Of a stretch of 46,054 bases of DNA, positions 1 through 6,347 are shown one piece after another. This DNA comes from Primorskyibacter flagellatus (GTDB lineage: Bacteria > Pseudomonadota > Alphaproteobacteria > Rhodobacterales > Rhodobacteraceae). The notes under the pieces are model-generated. The model was not told the DNA's origin and ran no database searches. It saw only the letters and a list, made by a program, of their open reading frames with translations. Location: NCBI RefSeq assembly GCF_014638275.1, contig NZ_BMFJ01000007.1, positions 1 through 46,054 on the forward strand, given 5' to 3'. Every line of letters begins with the position of its first letter. Within the stretch, counting starts at the first letter, position 1. The position numbers and the translations under genes are program-made.

Positions 1-97
1 CCCCCCAGGGCGGCGCTATCGCGCCACCCTCGGGTCGGGCGCTGCCCTCCCTACGGACCTCATGGCCTTGAAAGCGACAGCTTCGCCTTTTCTAGTT
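1..97. repeat. Terminal direct repeat, left copy (circular contig overlap)
   Basis: These 97 bases are identical to the last 97 bases of the window (45958-46054). An exact end-to-end duplication of this kind is the usual mark of a circular molecule opened by an assembler, not a biological terminal repeat. The unique circle is then about 45,957 bp. The break falls inside a GC-rich palindromic intergenic repeat between the cytosine-deaminase-like gene and the BMP transporter operon. Confidence 0.93.
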
Positions 98-1378
98 CCC
101 CGGCGCATAGCCCGCCGGATCCACCTCGCCCGGCCGCCCGTCCAGCCGCAGCACGGAAACCTCCGGCGCCGTCTCCGCGATCACCCGGCCCCGCCGGATC
201 ACCTTCAGACGGACCGGGCGCAGGCGGATCGCCTCGCCCACGTCGCGCGCCTGCAGCAGCACCATGTCCGCATGACAACCGACCGCGAGCCCATAGCCCT
301 CCAGCCCCATGATCGCGGCGGAATTCACCGTCACCGCGTCGAACAGCGCCCGCTTGTCCGCAACCGATCCCATCTGCACCGCATGCACCGCCATATGCGC
401 CACGTCCAGCAGGTCGCCCGTCCCCATGGAATACCACGGGTCCATCACGCAGTCCTGCCCAAGGCCCACGGGAATCCCCATCTCCATCATCTGCGGGATG
501 CGGGTCAGGCCGCGCCGCTTGGGATAGGTGTCGTGACGCCCCTGAAGCATCATGTTTATCAACGGGTTGGGGATCGCGGCCATCCCCGCCTCCGCCATCA
601 GCGGCAGCAGCTTGGAGGCATAGTAATTGTCCATCGAATGCATCGAGGTCAGATGCGATCCGGCCACCCTGCCCTGCAGCCCGAAGCGCACCGTCTGCGC
701 CGCAAGGCTCTCCACATGCCGCGACAGCGGATCGTCGGTCTCGTCGCAATGCATGTCGACGCGCAGGCCCCGGTCCGCGGCGATCCGGCACAGCGCCTCG
801 ACCGAGCGCGCGCCGTCCTCCATCGTCCGTTCGAAATGCGGGATGCCGCCGACGACCTCCACACCCATGTCCAGCGCACGCTCCAGCGCCTCAACGATCC
901 CCGGCCCGCGGTAATAGCCGTCCTGCGGAAAGGCCACCAGCTGCAGGTAGAGATACGGTTTCACGATCTCCCGCACCTCAAGCAGGGCCTCCGCCGTGAC
1001 CAGCCGGGGGTCCGACACGTCGACATGGCTGCGCACCGCCATCAGCCCCTTGGAAACCGCGAGGTCGCAGTACCGCACCGCCCGCTCGACCAGTGCCTCC
1101 TTCGTCAGCGTCGGCCGCAGCTCACCCCAGAGCGCGATGCCCTCCAGCAAGGTGCCCGACACGTTCATGCGCGGCAGGCCAAGCGACAGGGTCGCGTCCA
1201 TGTGGAAATGCGGATCGACGAAGGGCGGGCTGACCAGCAGGCCGCCGGCCTCGATCACCTCCCCAGCCTCCGCCGCGATCCCCGGTTCCACGGCGGCAAT
1301 CACCCCGTCGCGGACGGCAATGTCCATGCCGGTCCTCCCGTCGGGCAGCGCGGCGTTCCGGATCAGCAGGTCGAACAT
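92..1378 (-). CDS. codA: Cytosine deaminase-like metal-dependent amidohydrolase
   Basis: A 428-residue amidohydrolase, close to E. coli CodA in length and layout. Known CodA hydrolyses cytosine to uracil and ammonia in the cytoplasm. Visible metal and catalytic residues are HFH (His57, His59), His210 and Glu213 in HCDETDDP, His242 in GSHLTSMHSM and Asp309 in GLGQDCVMDP. Each lies four residues earlier than its E. coli counterpart. Gln152 in AFPQDG matches the base-recognising glutamine. E. coli has a second Asp after the metal Asp (GHDD); here it is Cys310 (GQDC), so the preferred base or ring may differ. The gene lies 45 bp downstream of ccdB on the same strand and may share its transcript. 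Across the circle junction the next gene on that strand is the BMP-type importer operon, which suggests nucleobase or heterocycle salvage. The amidohydrolase call is firm, the exact substrate is not. Confidence 0.82.
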   Translation of the reverse strand: MFDLLIRNAALPDGRTGMDIAVRDGVIAAVEPGIAAEAGEVIEAGGLLVSPPFVDPHFHMDATLSLGLPRMNVSGTLLEGIALWGELRPTLTKEALVERAVRYCDLAVSKGLMAVRSHVDVSDPRLVTAEALLEVREIVKPYLYLQLVAFPQDGYYRGPGIVEALERALDMGVEVVGGIPHFERTMEDGARSVEALCRIAADRGLRVDMHCDETDDPLSRHVESLAAQTVRFGLQGRVAGSHLTSMHSMDNYYASKLLPLMAEAGMAAIPNPLINMMLQGRHDTYPKRRGLTRIPQMMEMGIPVGLGQDCVMDPWYSMGTGDLLDVAHMAVHAVQMGSVADKRALFDAVTVNSAAIMGLEGYGLAVGCHADMVLLQARDVGEAIRLRPVRLKVIRRGRVIAETAPEVSVLRLDGRPGEVDPAGYAPGN

Positions 1379-1423
1379 GGGAGGGGTCCTGTCACAATGG
1401 GGGTCGCCCCCATCATTCCGCCC

Positions 1424-1735
1424 TCAGAAGCCGGAGACAAGCAGGTCGATGGCCGCGACGATCTCGTCCCGCCAGGCCGACACGTCGCCGATGGCCGCAC
1501 CGATCTCCGTCCCCGGAATGGCGACCATCTGGGACATAAGGATGACATGCGGCACGCCGCCCAGATCGACGGCGATATGCAGGCGGGGCACCAGCGCACC
1601 CCAGTCGGCCTTTGCCACCACCGGCGCGCACAGCAGGTACGGGGTCTCTGCGCCAAGATCGGTCTGCACGCGGCAGACCAGTTCTCCGCCGCCGTCCCCC
1701 GTCTCCCGCAGCCGGTAGACCGTGCCCTGGCTCAC
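1424..1735 (-). CDS. ccdB: CcdB-family toxin (DNA gyrase poison family)
   Basis: A 103-residue protein that aligns along its whole length with F-plasmid CcdB. Shared features are the N-terminal VYRLRET strand, the VQTD segment, the central LVPRLHIAVDLGGVPHV stretch (F: LYPVVHIGDESWRM), then MVAIPGTEIG and the terminal helix. CcdB toxins poison gyrase and kill plasmid-free daughter cells once the antitoxin decays. The start codon overlaps the ccdA stop by 4 bp (ATGA), the usual coupling in such pairs. The F-plasmid C-terminus Trp-Gly-Ile, essential for gyrase poisoning, is Ser-Gly-Phe here (residues 101-103). Potency or target may therefore differ. Family assignment rests on whole-length resemblance plus the CcdA partner. 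Confidence 0.85.
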   Translation of the reverse strand: MSQGTVYRLRETGDGGGELVCRVQTDLGAETPYLLCAPVVAKADWGALVPRLHIAVDLGGVPHVILMSQMVAIPGTEIGAAIGDVSAWRDEIVAAIDLLVSGF

Positions 1736-1995
1736 GCCGAACCGGGGCGGACGGGTGTCCGGAACCGGGCCAGGCTCGGCCCGTTCCGCTCAAGCTGCCG
1801 CGCCTCGTCCGCCAGGCCGGCACGCGCGGCGGCGACCCATTCGGCGCGGGCGCGCTCCGCCTCCGACCGGGCCAGCCCGTCGTCGATCCAGCCGCGCACG
1901 ACCTCGGCGACAGAAACGCCCCGCGCCTTCGCCTCAAGGTCCAGCGCCGCTTTCCGGGTGTCCCCGATGTCGCGGATGTTCAGCGGTGCCGTCAT
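1732..1995 (-). CDS. ccdA: CcdA-family antitoxin
   Basis: An 87-residue protein encoded just upstream of the toxin. The N-terminal half (about residues 3-43) looks like a ribbon-helix-helix DNA-binding and dimerisation module. The C-terminal half (RARAEWVAAARAGLADEARQLERNGPS) resembles the F CcdA segment RAERWKAENQEGMAEVARFIEMNGS, which wraps and neutralises CcdB. The ATG at 1995 has a GGAGG ribosome-binding site about 8 bases upstream. CcdA-CcdB complexes normally repress their own promoter. A 10-bp palindrome in the leader (2017-2026) is a candidate operator. Position between parB and codA fits a plasmid maintenance role. Confidence 0.85.
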   Translation of the reverse strand: MTAPLNIRDIGDTRKAALDLEAKARGVSVAEVVRGWIDDGLARSEAERARAEWVAAARAGLADEARQLERNGPSLARFRTPVRPGSA

Positions 1996-2016
1996 GTCAT
2001 CACCCTCCGGGCCTTC

Positions 2017-2026
2017 GCATATATGC
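2017..2026. promoter_or_regulatory. Palindrome in the ccdAB leader, candidate operator
   Basis: GCATATATGC is a perfect 10-bp palindrome 22 bp upstream of the ccdA start codon, in a locally AT-richer stretch. A related ATGC-containing sequence, CATGCTGCA, lies at 2042-2050. Type II antitoxins of the CcdA class bind palindromes in this position, so this is the most likely autoregulatory site. Binding itself is inferred. Confidence 0.45.
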
Positions 2027-2074
2027 TACACATAGCGCAACACATGCTGCAATACAACGGCGACGCCCCCTCCC

Positions 2075-2098
2075 CCACCTTATCCGCGGATAAGGTGG
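2075..2098. promoter_or_regulatory. parS-like palindrome 1 (24-bp version)
   Basis: The perfect 20-bp palindrome ACCTTATCCGCGGATAAGGT spans 2077-2096 and is flanked by CC and GG, giving 24 bp of dyad symmetry. It is the outermost of seven copies on the ccd side of parAB. Repeated perfect palindromes confined to a parAB-replicase module are expected to be the centromere bound by ParB. Confidence 0.75.
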
Positions 2099-2109
2099 CC
2101 TGACCGATG

Positions 2110-2129
2110 ACCTTACCCGCGGATAAGGT
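2110..2129. promoter_or_regulatory. parS-like palindrome 2 (one-base variant)
   Basis: ACCTTACCCGCGGATAAGGT differs from the perfect site by one base (C for T in the left half). It lies only 13 bp from site 1, so two ParB dimers could bind side by side. Downstream of parB, in non-coding DNA. Confidence 0.68.
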
Positions 2130-2159
2130 CCGCCATCACCACAGCAGCGCAACGCAACT

Positions 2160-2182
2160 CCCTCTCCCCACGGGGGAGAGGG
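2160..2182. terminator. Strong hairpin between parS-like sites
   Basis: CCCTCTCCCC, the loop ACG and GGGGAGAGGG form a 10-bp stem 3' of parB, followed by GGGGTGAGGGG. It could end the parAB transcript although there is no T-run. The sequence also has the look of the CTC/GAG-rich dispersed palindromes common in proteobacterial intergenic DNA, so it may simply be a mobile repeat. Confidence 0.45.
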
Positions 2183-2208
2183 CCGGGGTGAGGGGGCACC
2201 CCCGCAAC

Positions 2209-2228
2209 ACCTTATCCGCGGATAAGGT
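2209..2228. promoter_or_regulatory. parS-like palindrome 3
   Basis: A perfect copy of ACCTTATCCGCGGATAAGGT, ending 9 bp beyond the parB stop codon. With sites 1 and 2 it makes a three-site array within 154 bp just downstream of parB. Confidence 0.74.
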
Positions 2229-2237
2229 CCACCCCGC

Positions 2238-3332
2238 CTACCCGAGCCCGTCGATGAGCGAGGCAATCGCCCGCTCCAGCCGCGCCCGCTCGATCGAAGA
2301 GAAGTCGCGCGCCACCTTGATCTCCAGCCGTCCGGGGCTGGCGGTGCATTTCACCTGCCCCGCGCGGCTCGAGATATGGAAGGTCGTCTTGGTCCGCGTC
2401 CCCTGCCCCGCCGCCTTCGCCGGACGGGCGGCTACGGGCACCTCGGCTTCCGCGTCCTCCTGCCCGGTAAAGCGGCGCAGCACCTCCTGTTCCTGCAGGA
2501 TGCTGCGGTTGTCCCAGCCGTCGAAGGCCTCCTTGATCTGGGCGACGATCTCGGGCCGCTCCTTGATCTCCCGCGCCAGGGCCACGCCAAGCGCCCTCGG
2601 AATCTCCGTCGGATACATCAGCACGCCGCTCAGCCGGTCCAGCAGATAGGCAAAGCTGCGGATGTAGCTGCGCTTGGAATAGGGCGCGGACTGGAACAGC
2701 GCGGCGACGGCCTCGGCCAGATCGCGCGCCTCCGTGCCCGGCTCCGCCGCATAGTTCTGCGCGGCATAGGCCATCTCGGCAAAGGACAGATCCTTGCGGA
2801 TCACGTTCTCGTCCACCATCCGGCGGTACAGCCCGCCGATGTCCGGCTCTCCCGGCATGACCAGCGCGGGGATCTCCTCCCAGCCGCCGCCATGCTCGGC
2901 CTGCAGGGTCCGGTACGCGGTCAGGCGGCGGAAGCCCTGCACCAGTTCATAGCCGGTCCCGTCCGGACGCGGCATGACCCGGATCGGGTTCGACAGCCCC
3001 AACTCGCGGATCGAGGTGACAAGATCCGCCAGCTCCGGGTCTTCCCCGGGGATACGGTCGCGCACCAGCATCGTGGTGAACACGCGGTCCAGCGGCACGG
3101 TCTGCACCACCTGACCGGCCTCGCGCAGGGCGACGAATTCATGGGCGAGCGCGTCGTTCTCCTCGCGGATCGCCTCGGCGGCGGACTTGCGGGCCTTCAC
3201 CGCTTCCGCGTTCTCGGCGATGGCGCTGGCCATGGGGCCGCGGCGGGCCGGTTCGGCGGTGGCGACGGCGACCGGGGCAGGGGCCTCGTCCTCGGGCAGG
3301 TCGATGTCGAAGACGCGCTTCTTGCGGCTCAT
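2238..3332 (-). CDS. parB: ParB-family plasmid partition protein
   Basis: A 364-residue centromere-binding protein. The ParB core runs about residues 76-195. It includes YELVQGFRRLTAYRTLQ (residues 128-144, the arginine-rich nucleotide-binding box of the ParB fold) and ENVIRKDLSFAEMAYA (175-190), the ENxxRxDLSxxE motif that precedes the helix-turn-helix. The C-terminal 60 residues probably dimerise. The N-terminus MSRKKRVFDIDLPED resembles plasmid RepB/ParB proteins that contact ParA. The ATG overlaps the parA stop by 4 bp (ATGA), so the two are translationally coupled. It should bind the TTATCCGCGGATAA palindromes clustered around parAB and load ParA-dependent segregation complexes at mid-cell or poles. 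Confidence 0.93.
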   Translation of the reverse strand: MSRKKRVFDIDLPEDEAPAPVAVATAEPARRGPMASAIAENAEAVKARKSAAEAIREENDALAHEFVALREAGQVVQTVPLDRVFTTMLVRDRIPGEDPELADLVTSIRELGLSNPIRVMPRPDGTGYELVQGFRRLTAYRTLQAEHGGGWEEIPALVMPGEPDIGGLYRRMVDENVIRKDLSFAEMAYAAQNYAAEPGTEARDLAEAVAALFQSAPYSKRSYIRSFAYLLDRLSGVLMYPTEIPRALGVALAREIKERPEIVAQIKEAFDGWDNRSILQEQEVLRRFTGQEDAEAEVPVAARPAKAAGQGTRTKTTFHISSRAGQVKCTASPGRLEIKVARDFSSIERARLERAIASLIDGLG

Positions 3333-4672
3333 GCGTTACTCTCCTCAAGCTCGACCTTATCCGCGGATAAGGTCCTCGCGGCCATGCCGTCCCAGTGGGG
3401 TTGCATGACCTCCCGGAACTCCGCAAAGGCGCGGTCGAAACTGGCACGCGCCCGGCGCCAGGTTTCGCGGGTCATCTCGCGGTAGTCCATCTCGTAGATC
3501 GAGGACAGGAAGCGGCCGGACTGTTCGACGGCCCGTGTCATCTCGATCGGTTGCTGGGCCATCCTGTCACCGAAAACCTTGCCAAAGGCTTCGAACATCG
3601 CGCGGTGCAGGTCATTACCCGGTTCGTAGCGGGTCAGCAGGAAGCGGATATCGTGAAACGCCTTGGGCAGGGTGACCTTATCCGCGGATAAGGTGCCATC
3701 GAACCCGTAGGCCAGATCCTCCAGAGCCTCGGACAGCTGGCCGATGAAGGAGGTGGTGGAGTCGTATTCCCAGTAGCCCGGCCCGGACGGGATGTAGAGC
3801 ATGTCGGCGGCAAACACCGCGTTCATCGACTGGTAGCCGATGGCGGGCGGGCAGTCGAAGAAGATCAGGTCCCACTGGTCCTCCGGCAGCTGGTCGAGGA
3901 AGCGGTTCACGGCGGCAAAGAACGACCACTCCGGGTTGAGGTGGCGGTACTGGGCCGAGGCGAATTCGACGAAGGCCGCATTGGCACAGGACGGGATCAG
4001 GTCGATGGTCGGCCAGTTCGTCGGCTGAATGAAGTCCGACACCCGCAGGTCCTGGATGCCGAGCCCGGTGATCGAAGCGGGCAGGCTGCGCTGCGGCAGA
4101 GCGGTGCCCGAAGCGGCGCCCCGCGGGGCGGCATTCTGAGCCTCCGTTTCGCGGATCAGGTCGCGCGCCATGATGCCCCAGACGGTGCGCTCCTCGCTCA
4201 CGTCGGTGAGGCCCATGGAGTGACTGAGCGTGGCCTGAGGGTCGAAATCGACGCAGAGCACGCGGTAGCCTTCCAGCGCGGCGGCATGGGCGAAATGCAG
4301 CGCCACGGTCGACTTGCCCGCACCGCCCTTGAAGTTGGCGATGGCGGTCCGGAAGGCGCGGCCCGCGGGGCGTTTCGGCATCAGCGCCTTGCCGCGGGGC
4401 TTCAACCGGCGGCGGAGGGTGTTGACCTCTTCCAGCGTGAACCAGCGCTGCCGGCCGTCGGGTTCGACCATACCCGCGGGTAAGGTGGGGTCGGCAGCCA
4501 TCTTGCCGCGGAAGGTGTTCTGGTTGAGGCCGAGGATCAGCTCGGACACCTCCCAGGAGGAGAAACGGCGCAGGGTCTTCTGGTTCTCGGGCGAGAAGGT
4601 CTGCTGCCGGATGAAGCTCTGCATCTTCAGCGAACGGGCCTGTATCTCCCGCAGGTCGGTGTGGGTCAGCAC
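3329..4672 (-). CDS. parA: ParA-family plasmid partition ATPase
   Basis: A 447-residue ParA of the large plasmid type. Residues about 34-100 hold a helix-turn-helix region (RRFSSWEVSELILGLNQNTFRG) that usually autorepresses the operon. The deviant Walker A motif KGGAGKST is at 115-122, the second Walker motif VDFDPQATL at 141-149 and the DLIFFDCPPAIG box at 268-279. The start is GTG at 4672, supported by GAGG six bases upstream. The reading frame contains three parS-like palindromes. Two are read as TLSADKV (residues 327-333 and 434-440). A degenerate one is read as TLPAGMV (63-69). The internal peptide sits in the C-terminal half after the ATPase core, and the last lies eight residues from the end. 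No frameshift is visible. Confidence 0.94.
   Translation of the reverse strand: MLTHTDLREIQARSLKMQSFIRQQTFSPENQKTLRRFSSWEVSELILGLNQNTFRGKMAADPTLPAGMVEPDGRQRWFTLEEVNTLRRRLKPRGKALMPKRPAGRAFRTAIANFKGGAGKSTVALHFAHAAALEGYRVLCVDFDPQATLSHSMGLTDVSEERTVWGIMARDLIRETEAQNAAPRGAASGTALPQRSLPASITGLGIQDLRVSDFIQPTNWPTIDLIPSCANAAFVEFASAQYRHLNPEWSFFAAVNRFLDQLPEDQWDLIFFDCPPAIGYQSMNAVFAADMLYIPSGPGYWEYDSTTSFIGQLSEALEDLAYGFDGTLSADKVTLPKAFHDIRFLLTRYEPGNDLHRAMFEAFGKVFGDRMAQQPIEMTRAVEQSGRFLSSIYEMDYREMTRETWRRARASFDRAFAEFREVMQPHWDGMAARTLSADKVELEESNA
3354..3373. promoter_or_regulatory. parS-like palindrome 4, within the 3' end of parA
   Basis: A perfect ACCTTATCCGCGGATAAGGT located inside parA, encoding Thr-Leu-Ser-Ala-Asp-Lys-Val at residues 434-440. 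It lies 22 bp upstream of the parB start codon. Being palindromic, the same peptide would be read from either strand in this frame. Confidence 0.73.
3675..3694. promoter_or_regulatory. parS-like palindrome 5, internal to parA
   Basis: A perfect ACCTTATCCGCGGATAAGGT inside parA at codons 327-333 (TLSADKV), in the same frame phase as site 4. It follows the sequence AYGFDG, in a probable surface loop after the ATPase core. It looks like an in-frame insertion tolerated by the protein. Confidence 0.72.
4467..4486. promoter_or_regulatory. Degenerate parS-like palindrome 6, in the 5' part of parA
   Basis: ACCATACCCGCGGGTAAGGT keeps a perfect 12-bp core (TACCCGCGGGTA) and the outer ACC/GGT, with one mismatched pair. 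It encodes TLPAGMV at ParA residues 63-69 in the same phase as the two perfect internal sites. It is either a diverged site or a weaker ParB target. Confidence 0.5.
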
Positions 4673-4784
4673 GGTTTACCTCAAACGTAAATTTTTGTTC
4701 TGTTCCGATTTACGCCGAATTTGCCAAATTTGTCGAGTTTGAATTACAATACCGCCAGGCGCCGCGATACCGGCGAAAGGCCTT

Positions 4785-4804
4785 ACCTTATCCGCGGATA
4801 AGGT
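4785..4804. promoter_or_regulatory. parS-like palindrome 7, upstream of parA
   Basis: A perfect ACCTTATCCGCGGATAAGGT in the parA-initiator intergenic region, 112 bp upstream of the parA start. Together with the sites downstream of parB it brackets the partition operon. Confidence 0.74.
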
Positions 4805-4871
4805 CCGGGTCCGCCCGAATCGGAGGGCACCCGGATGATGAGGTCGGACCGGTGGAGAGGCCGAAACTTGG

Positions 4872-4946
4872 GGGGACATGTTCCAGTGGGCCACAACCGG
4901 TTGAGGGGACATCAAGGCCGATTGACGGGACATGCAGGATGTCCCC
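4872..4946. repeat. GGGGACAT iteron-like repeats
   Basis: GGGGACAT occurs at 4872-4879 and 4905-4912. A one-base variant, CGGGACAT, is at 4926-4933, and an inverted copy, ATGTCCCC, is at 4939-4946. The start-to-start spacings are 33, 21 and 13 bp. Repeats of this size beside a helix-turn-helix replication initiator are candidate initiator-binding iterons or an autoregulatory operator. Confidence 0.5.
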
Positions 4947-5136
4947 CAATACCAATACCATACCTGATCTGAATAGATTCAGGATCGGGTCCGGGCCCCA
5001 AATGACTCGAATCCTTGACAAGTTCCGGCTCTTCAACGCTAATTGATCCAAGATCGGGAAAAGCGTTGGAAATGGCCTGCACAGAACGGGCCGCGCCCCG
5101 GCAGGCAGACGAGACAGGACCGAGAGCGGGACACAG

Positions 5137-5865
5137 ATGCAGACAGGCGCGGGCAGTGCCCTGGAGACGCGCAGACGGCTGACCGGGCCGGGCGCATCCT
5201 CTTTCAAATACGACATCCTCACGGCCCTGCTGGTGACCGCCGCGCAGGGCGATGCTGAGACATCGCGGCTGGCCATGCGGTTGTCGCTGCTGATTGCGGC
5301 GCGGTTCAACTGGCGGCTTGAGACCTTCGCCGTCGGCCAGGTGGAAATGGCCCGGATGTGGGGCGTGACCGACCGCACCGCCAAGCGGGAGATCGCCGCG
5401 ATGCGCGCGCGCGGATGGATCACCGTCGCCGTGCCGGCGGCGCGGGGCAGGGTGGCGCAGCACCGGATCGTTTTCGACACTGTTCTGCGGGAAACCATAC
5501 CGCACTGGGACGCGGTCGGTCCGGATTTCGCCGCCCGCATGACCGGCCTTCCGGAGCCGGAGACCGCGCCCGGATCGGTTCCCGACAACGTGGTGCCCTT
5601 TGCCGCGCGCACGATCGCGGCGGGGCAGGGGACCCCCTGGGCGACGGCGGCGGAGAAGCTGCGGCGGCAGGACCCGTCGGTCTTCAACGCCTGGTTCGCC
5701 GGACTGGTGCCGGTGGAGACGGAGGAGCCGGTGCTGGTGCTGATGGCGCCGTCCCGCTTTGTCGCGGACTATGTGCGCACCCACTACCGGACCCGGCTTC
5801 TGGCCGCCGTTTTAAGCGCGGAGCCGGGCCTGCGGGATGTGGAGGTCATCTGGTCCGCGCCGTAA
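5137..5865 (+). CDS. DnaA-like plasmid replication initiator
   Basis: A 243-residue protein with two recognisable parts. Residues about 64-98 form a helix-turn-helix of winged-helix type (FAVGQVEMARMWGVTDRTAKREIAAMRARGWITV). Residues about 168-240 match DnaA domain I: WATAAEKLRRQDPSVFNAWFAGL, then LVLMAPSRFVADYVRTHY. In DnaA that domain self-associates and recruits the DnaB helicase. The AAA+ and DnaA-box-binding domains of true DnaA are absent, so the protein must bind DNA through its own N-terminal module. This matches the DnaA-like replicase class of Rhodobacterales plasmids, which pairs with parAB as here. The ATG at 5137 has only a weak ribosome-binding site. It is transcribed away from parA and ends at a shared hairpin before the MarR gene. 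Confidence 0.85.
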   Translation: MQTGAGSALETRRRLTGPGASSFKYDILTALLVTAAQGDAETSRLAMRLSLLIAARFNWRLETFAVGQVEMARMWGVTDRTAKREIAAMRARGWITVAVPAARGRVAQHRIVFDTVLRETIPHWDAVGPDFAARMTGLPEPETAPGSVPDNVVPFAARTIAAGQGTPWATAAEKLRRQDPSVFNAWFAGLVPVETEEPVLVLMAPSRFVADYVRTHYRTRLLAAVLSAEPGLRDVEVIWSAP

Positions 5866-5867
5866 AT

Positions 5868-5895
5868 CAGTCTCTGAACCGCAGAACAGAGACTG
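5868..5895. terminator. Bidirectional terminator-like hairpin
   Basis: CAGTCTCTG and CAGAGACTG form a perfect 9-bp stem with a 10-base loop. It exactly fills the gap between the convergent stop codons of the replication initiator and the MarR gene. It lacks a T-run, but its position between converging genes suggests it limits read-through from both sides. Confidence 0.55.
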
Positions 5896-6333
5896 TCAGG
5901 TGATGCGGGAAAGCAGGCGCAGCAGGGTTTCCTTTTCCCCGGACGACAGGGGGGCAAGCGTGTCCGCAGTTACCTGTGCCGCTGCCGCGACGGCCTCTGC
6001 GATCAGCGCCTCTCCCTCGGGGGTCAGGGACAGCTGGTGCCGCCGCCGGTCGTCGGGGTCGCGCCGGGTGGCGAGCAGGCCGCGCTTCACCAGACGGTCC
6101 ACGACACCCTTGGTGGTGGCCCCGTCCATCGCCACGGAGCGCCCGAGCAGGTTCTGCGACATCGGCCCGTCCACCGCGATCCGCCGCATCACCGAGAACT
6201 GCGTGGTGGTCAGGTTGCCCGGCACAAGCGACAGGAAGATGGTCGAATTGCGCTGATAGGCCTTGCGCAGAAGAAAGCCGATCTGTTCCTCGAGCACATA
6301 GCTGTCGGCGGGAGTATCGGGGGCATGGGTCAC
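5896..6333 (-). CDS. MarR-family transcriptional regulator
   Basis: A 145-residue winged-helix regulator. Visible are LTTTQFSVMRRIAVDGPMSQNLLGRSVAMDGATTKGVVDRLVKRGLLATRRDPDDRRRHQLSLTPEG, the MarR helix-turn-helix and wing with the diagnostic DxRR pair. The GTG start at 6333 is preferred because AAGGA lies seven bases upstream and only 14 bp separate it from livF. The longer upstream frame overlaps livF and has no support. It is the last gene of a leftward operon with transport and N-heterocycle genes. MarR proteins usually sense aromatic or heterocyclic ligands, so it is the natural candidate to bind the repeated TTYGTRYACRAA-type sites near 16.0 and 17.0 kb. That link is inference. Confidence 0.88.
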   Translation of the reverse strand: MTHAPDTPADSYVLEEQIGFLLRKAYQRNSTIFLSLVPGNLTTTQFSVMRRIAVDGPMSQNLLGRSVAMDGATTKGVVDRLVKRGLLATRRDPDDRRRHQLSLTPEGEALIAEAVAAAAQVTADTLAPLSSGEKETLLRLLSRIT

Positions 6334-6347
6334 GGGCGGATCCTTCC

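Larger units (their letters stand above)
4673..5136. other. Origin-like intergenic region between parA and the replication initiator
   Basis: A 464-bp non-coding stretch between divergent parA and the initiator gene. From about 4683 to 4755 it is strikingly AT-rich for this replicon, with repeated AAATTTG-type runs, a fitting unwinding element. A perfect parS-like palindrome follows at 4785. Then come repeated GGGGACAT elements (4872-4946) and an inverted repeat CTGAAT-AG-ATTCAG (4969-4982). Replication origins of plasmids of this type lie next to the replicase gene, so this is the best oriV candidate. Both parA and initiator promoters must also lie here. I cannot assign them with certainty. 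Confidence 0.6.

Noticed and set aside
1..97. Terminal repeats as a phage or linear-replicon end
   Set aside because: No phage genes, telomere resolvase or terminal protein are present. An exact 97-bp duplication in a plasmid backbone is explained by circular assembly overlap.
62..2035. A 657-codon plus-strand frame across codA and ccdAB
   Set aside because: Composition is typical of a shadow frame and it covers three well-supported genes on the other strand.
4785..4804. TTATCC halves of the palindrome as DnaA boxes
   Set aside because: Only six of nine bases of the TTATCCACA box match, the sites are strict palindromes clustered at parAB, and the plasmid initiator lacks the DnaA box-binding domain. 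A ParB site is the better reading.
4872..4946. CRISPR-like array from repeated GGGGACAT units
   Set aside because: Repeats are only 8 bp, spacings are irregular and one copy is inverted. They suit initiator-binding sites instead.
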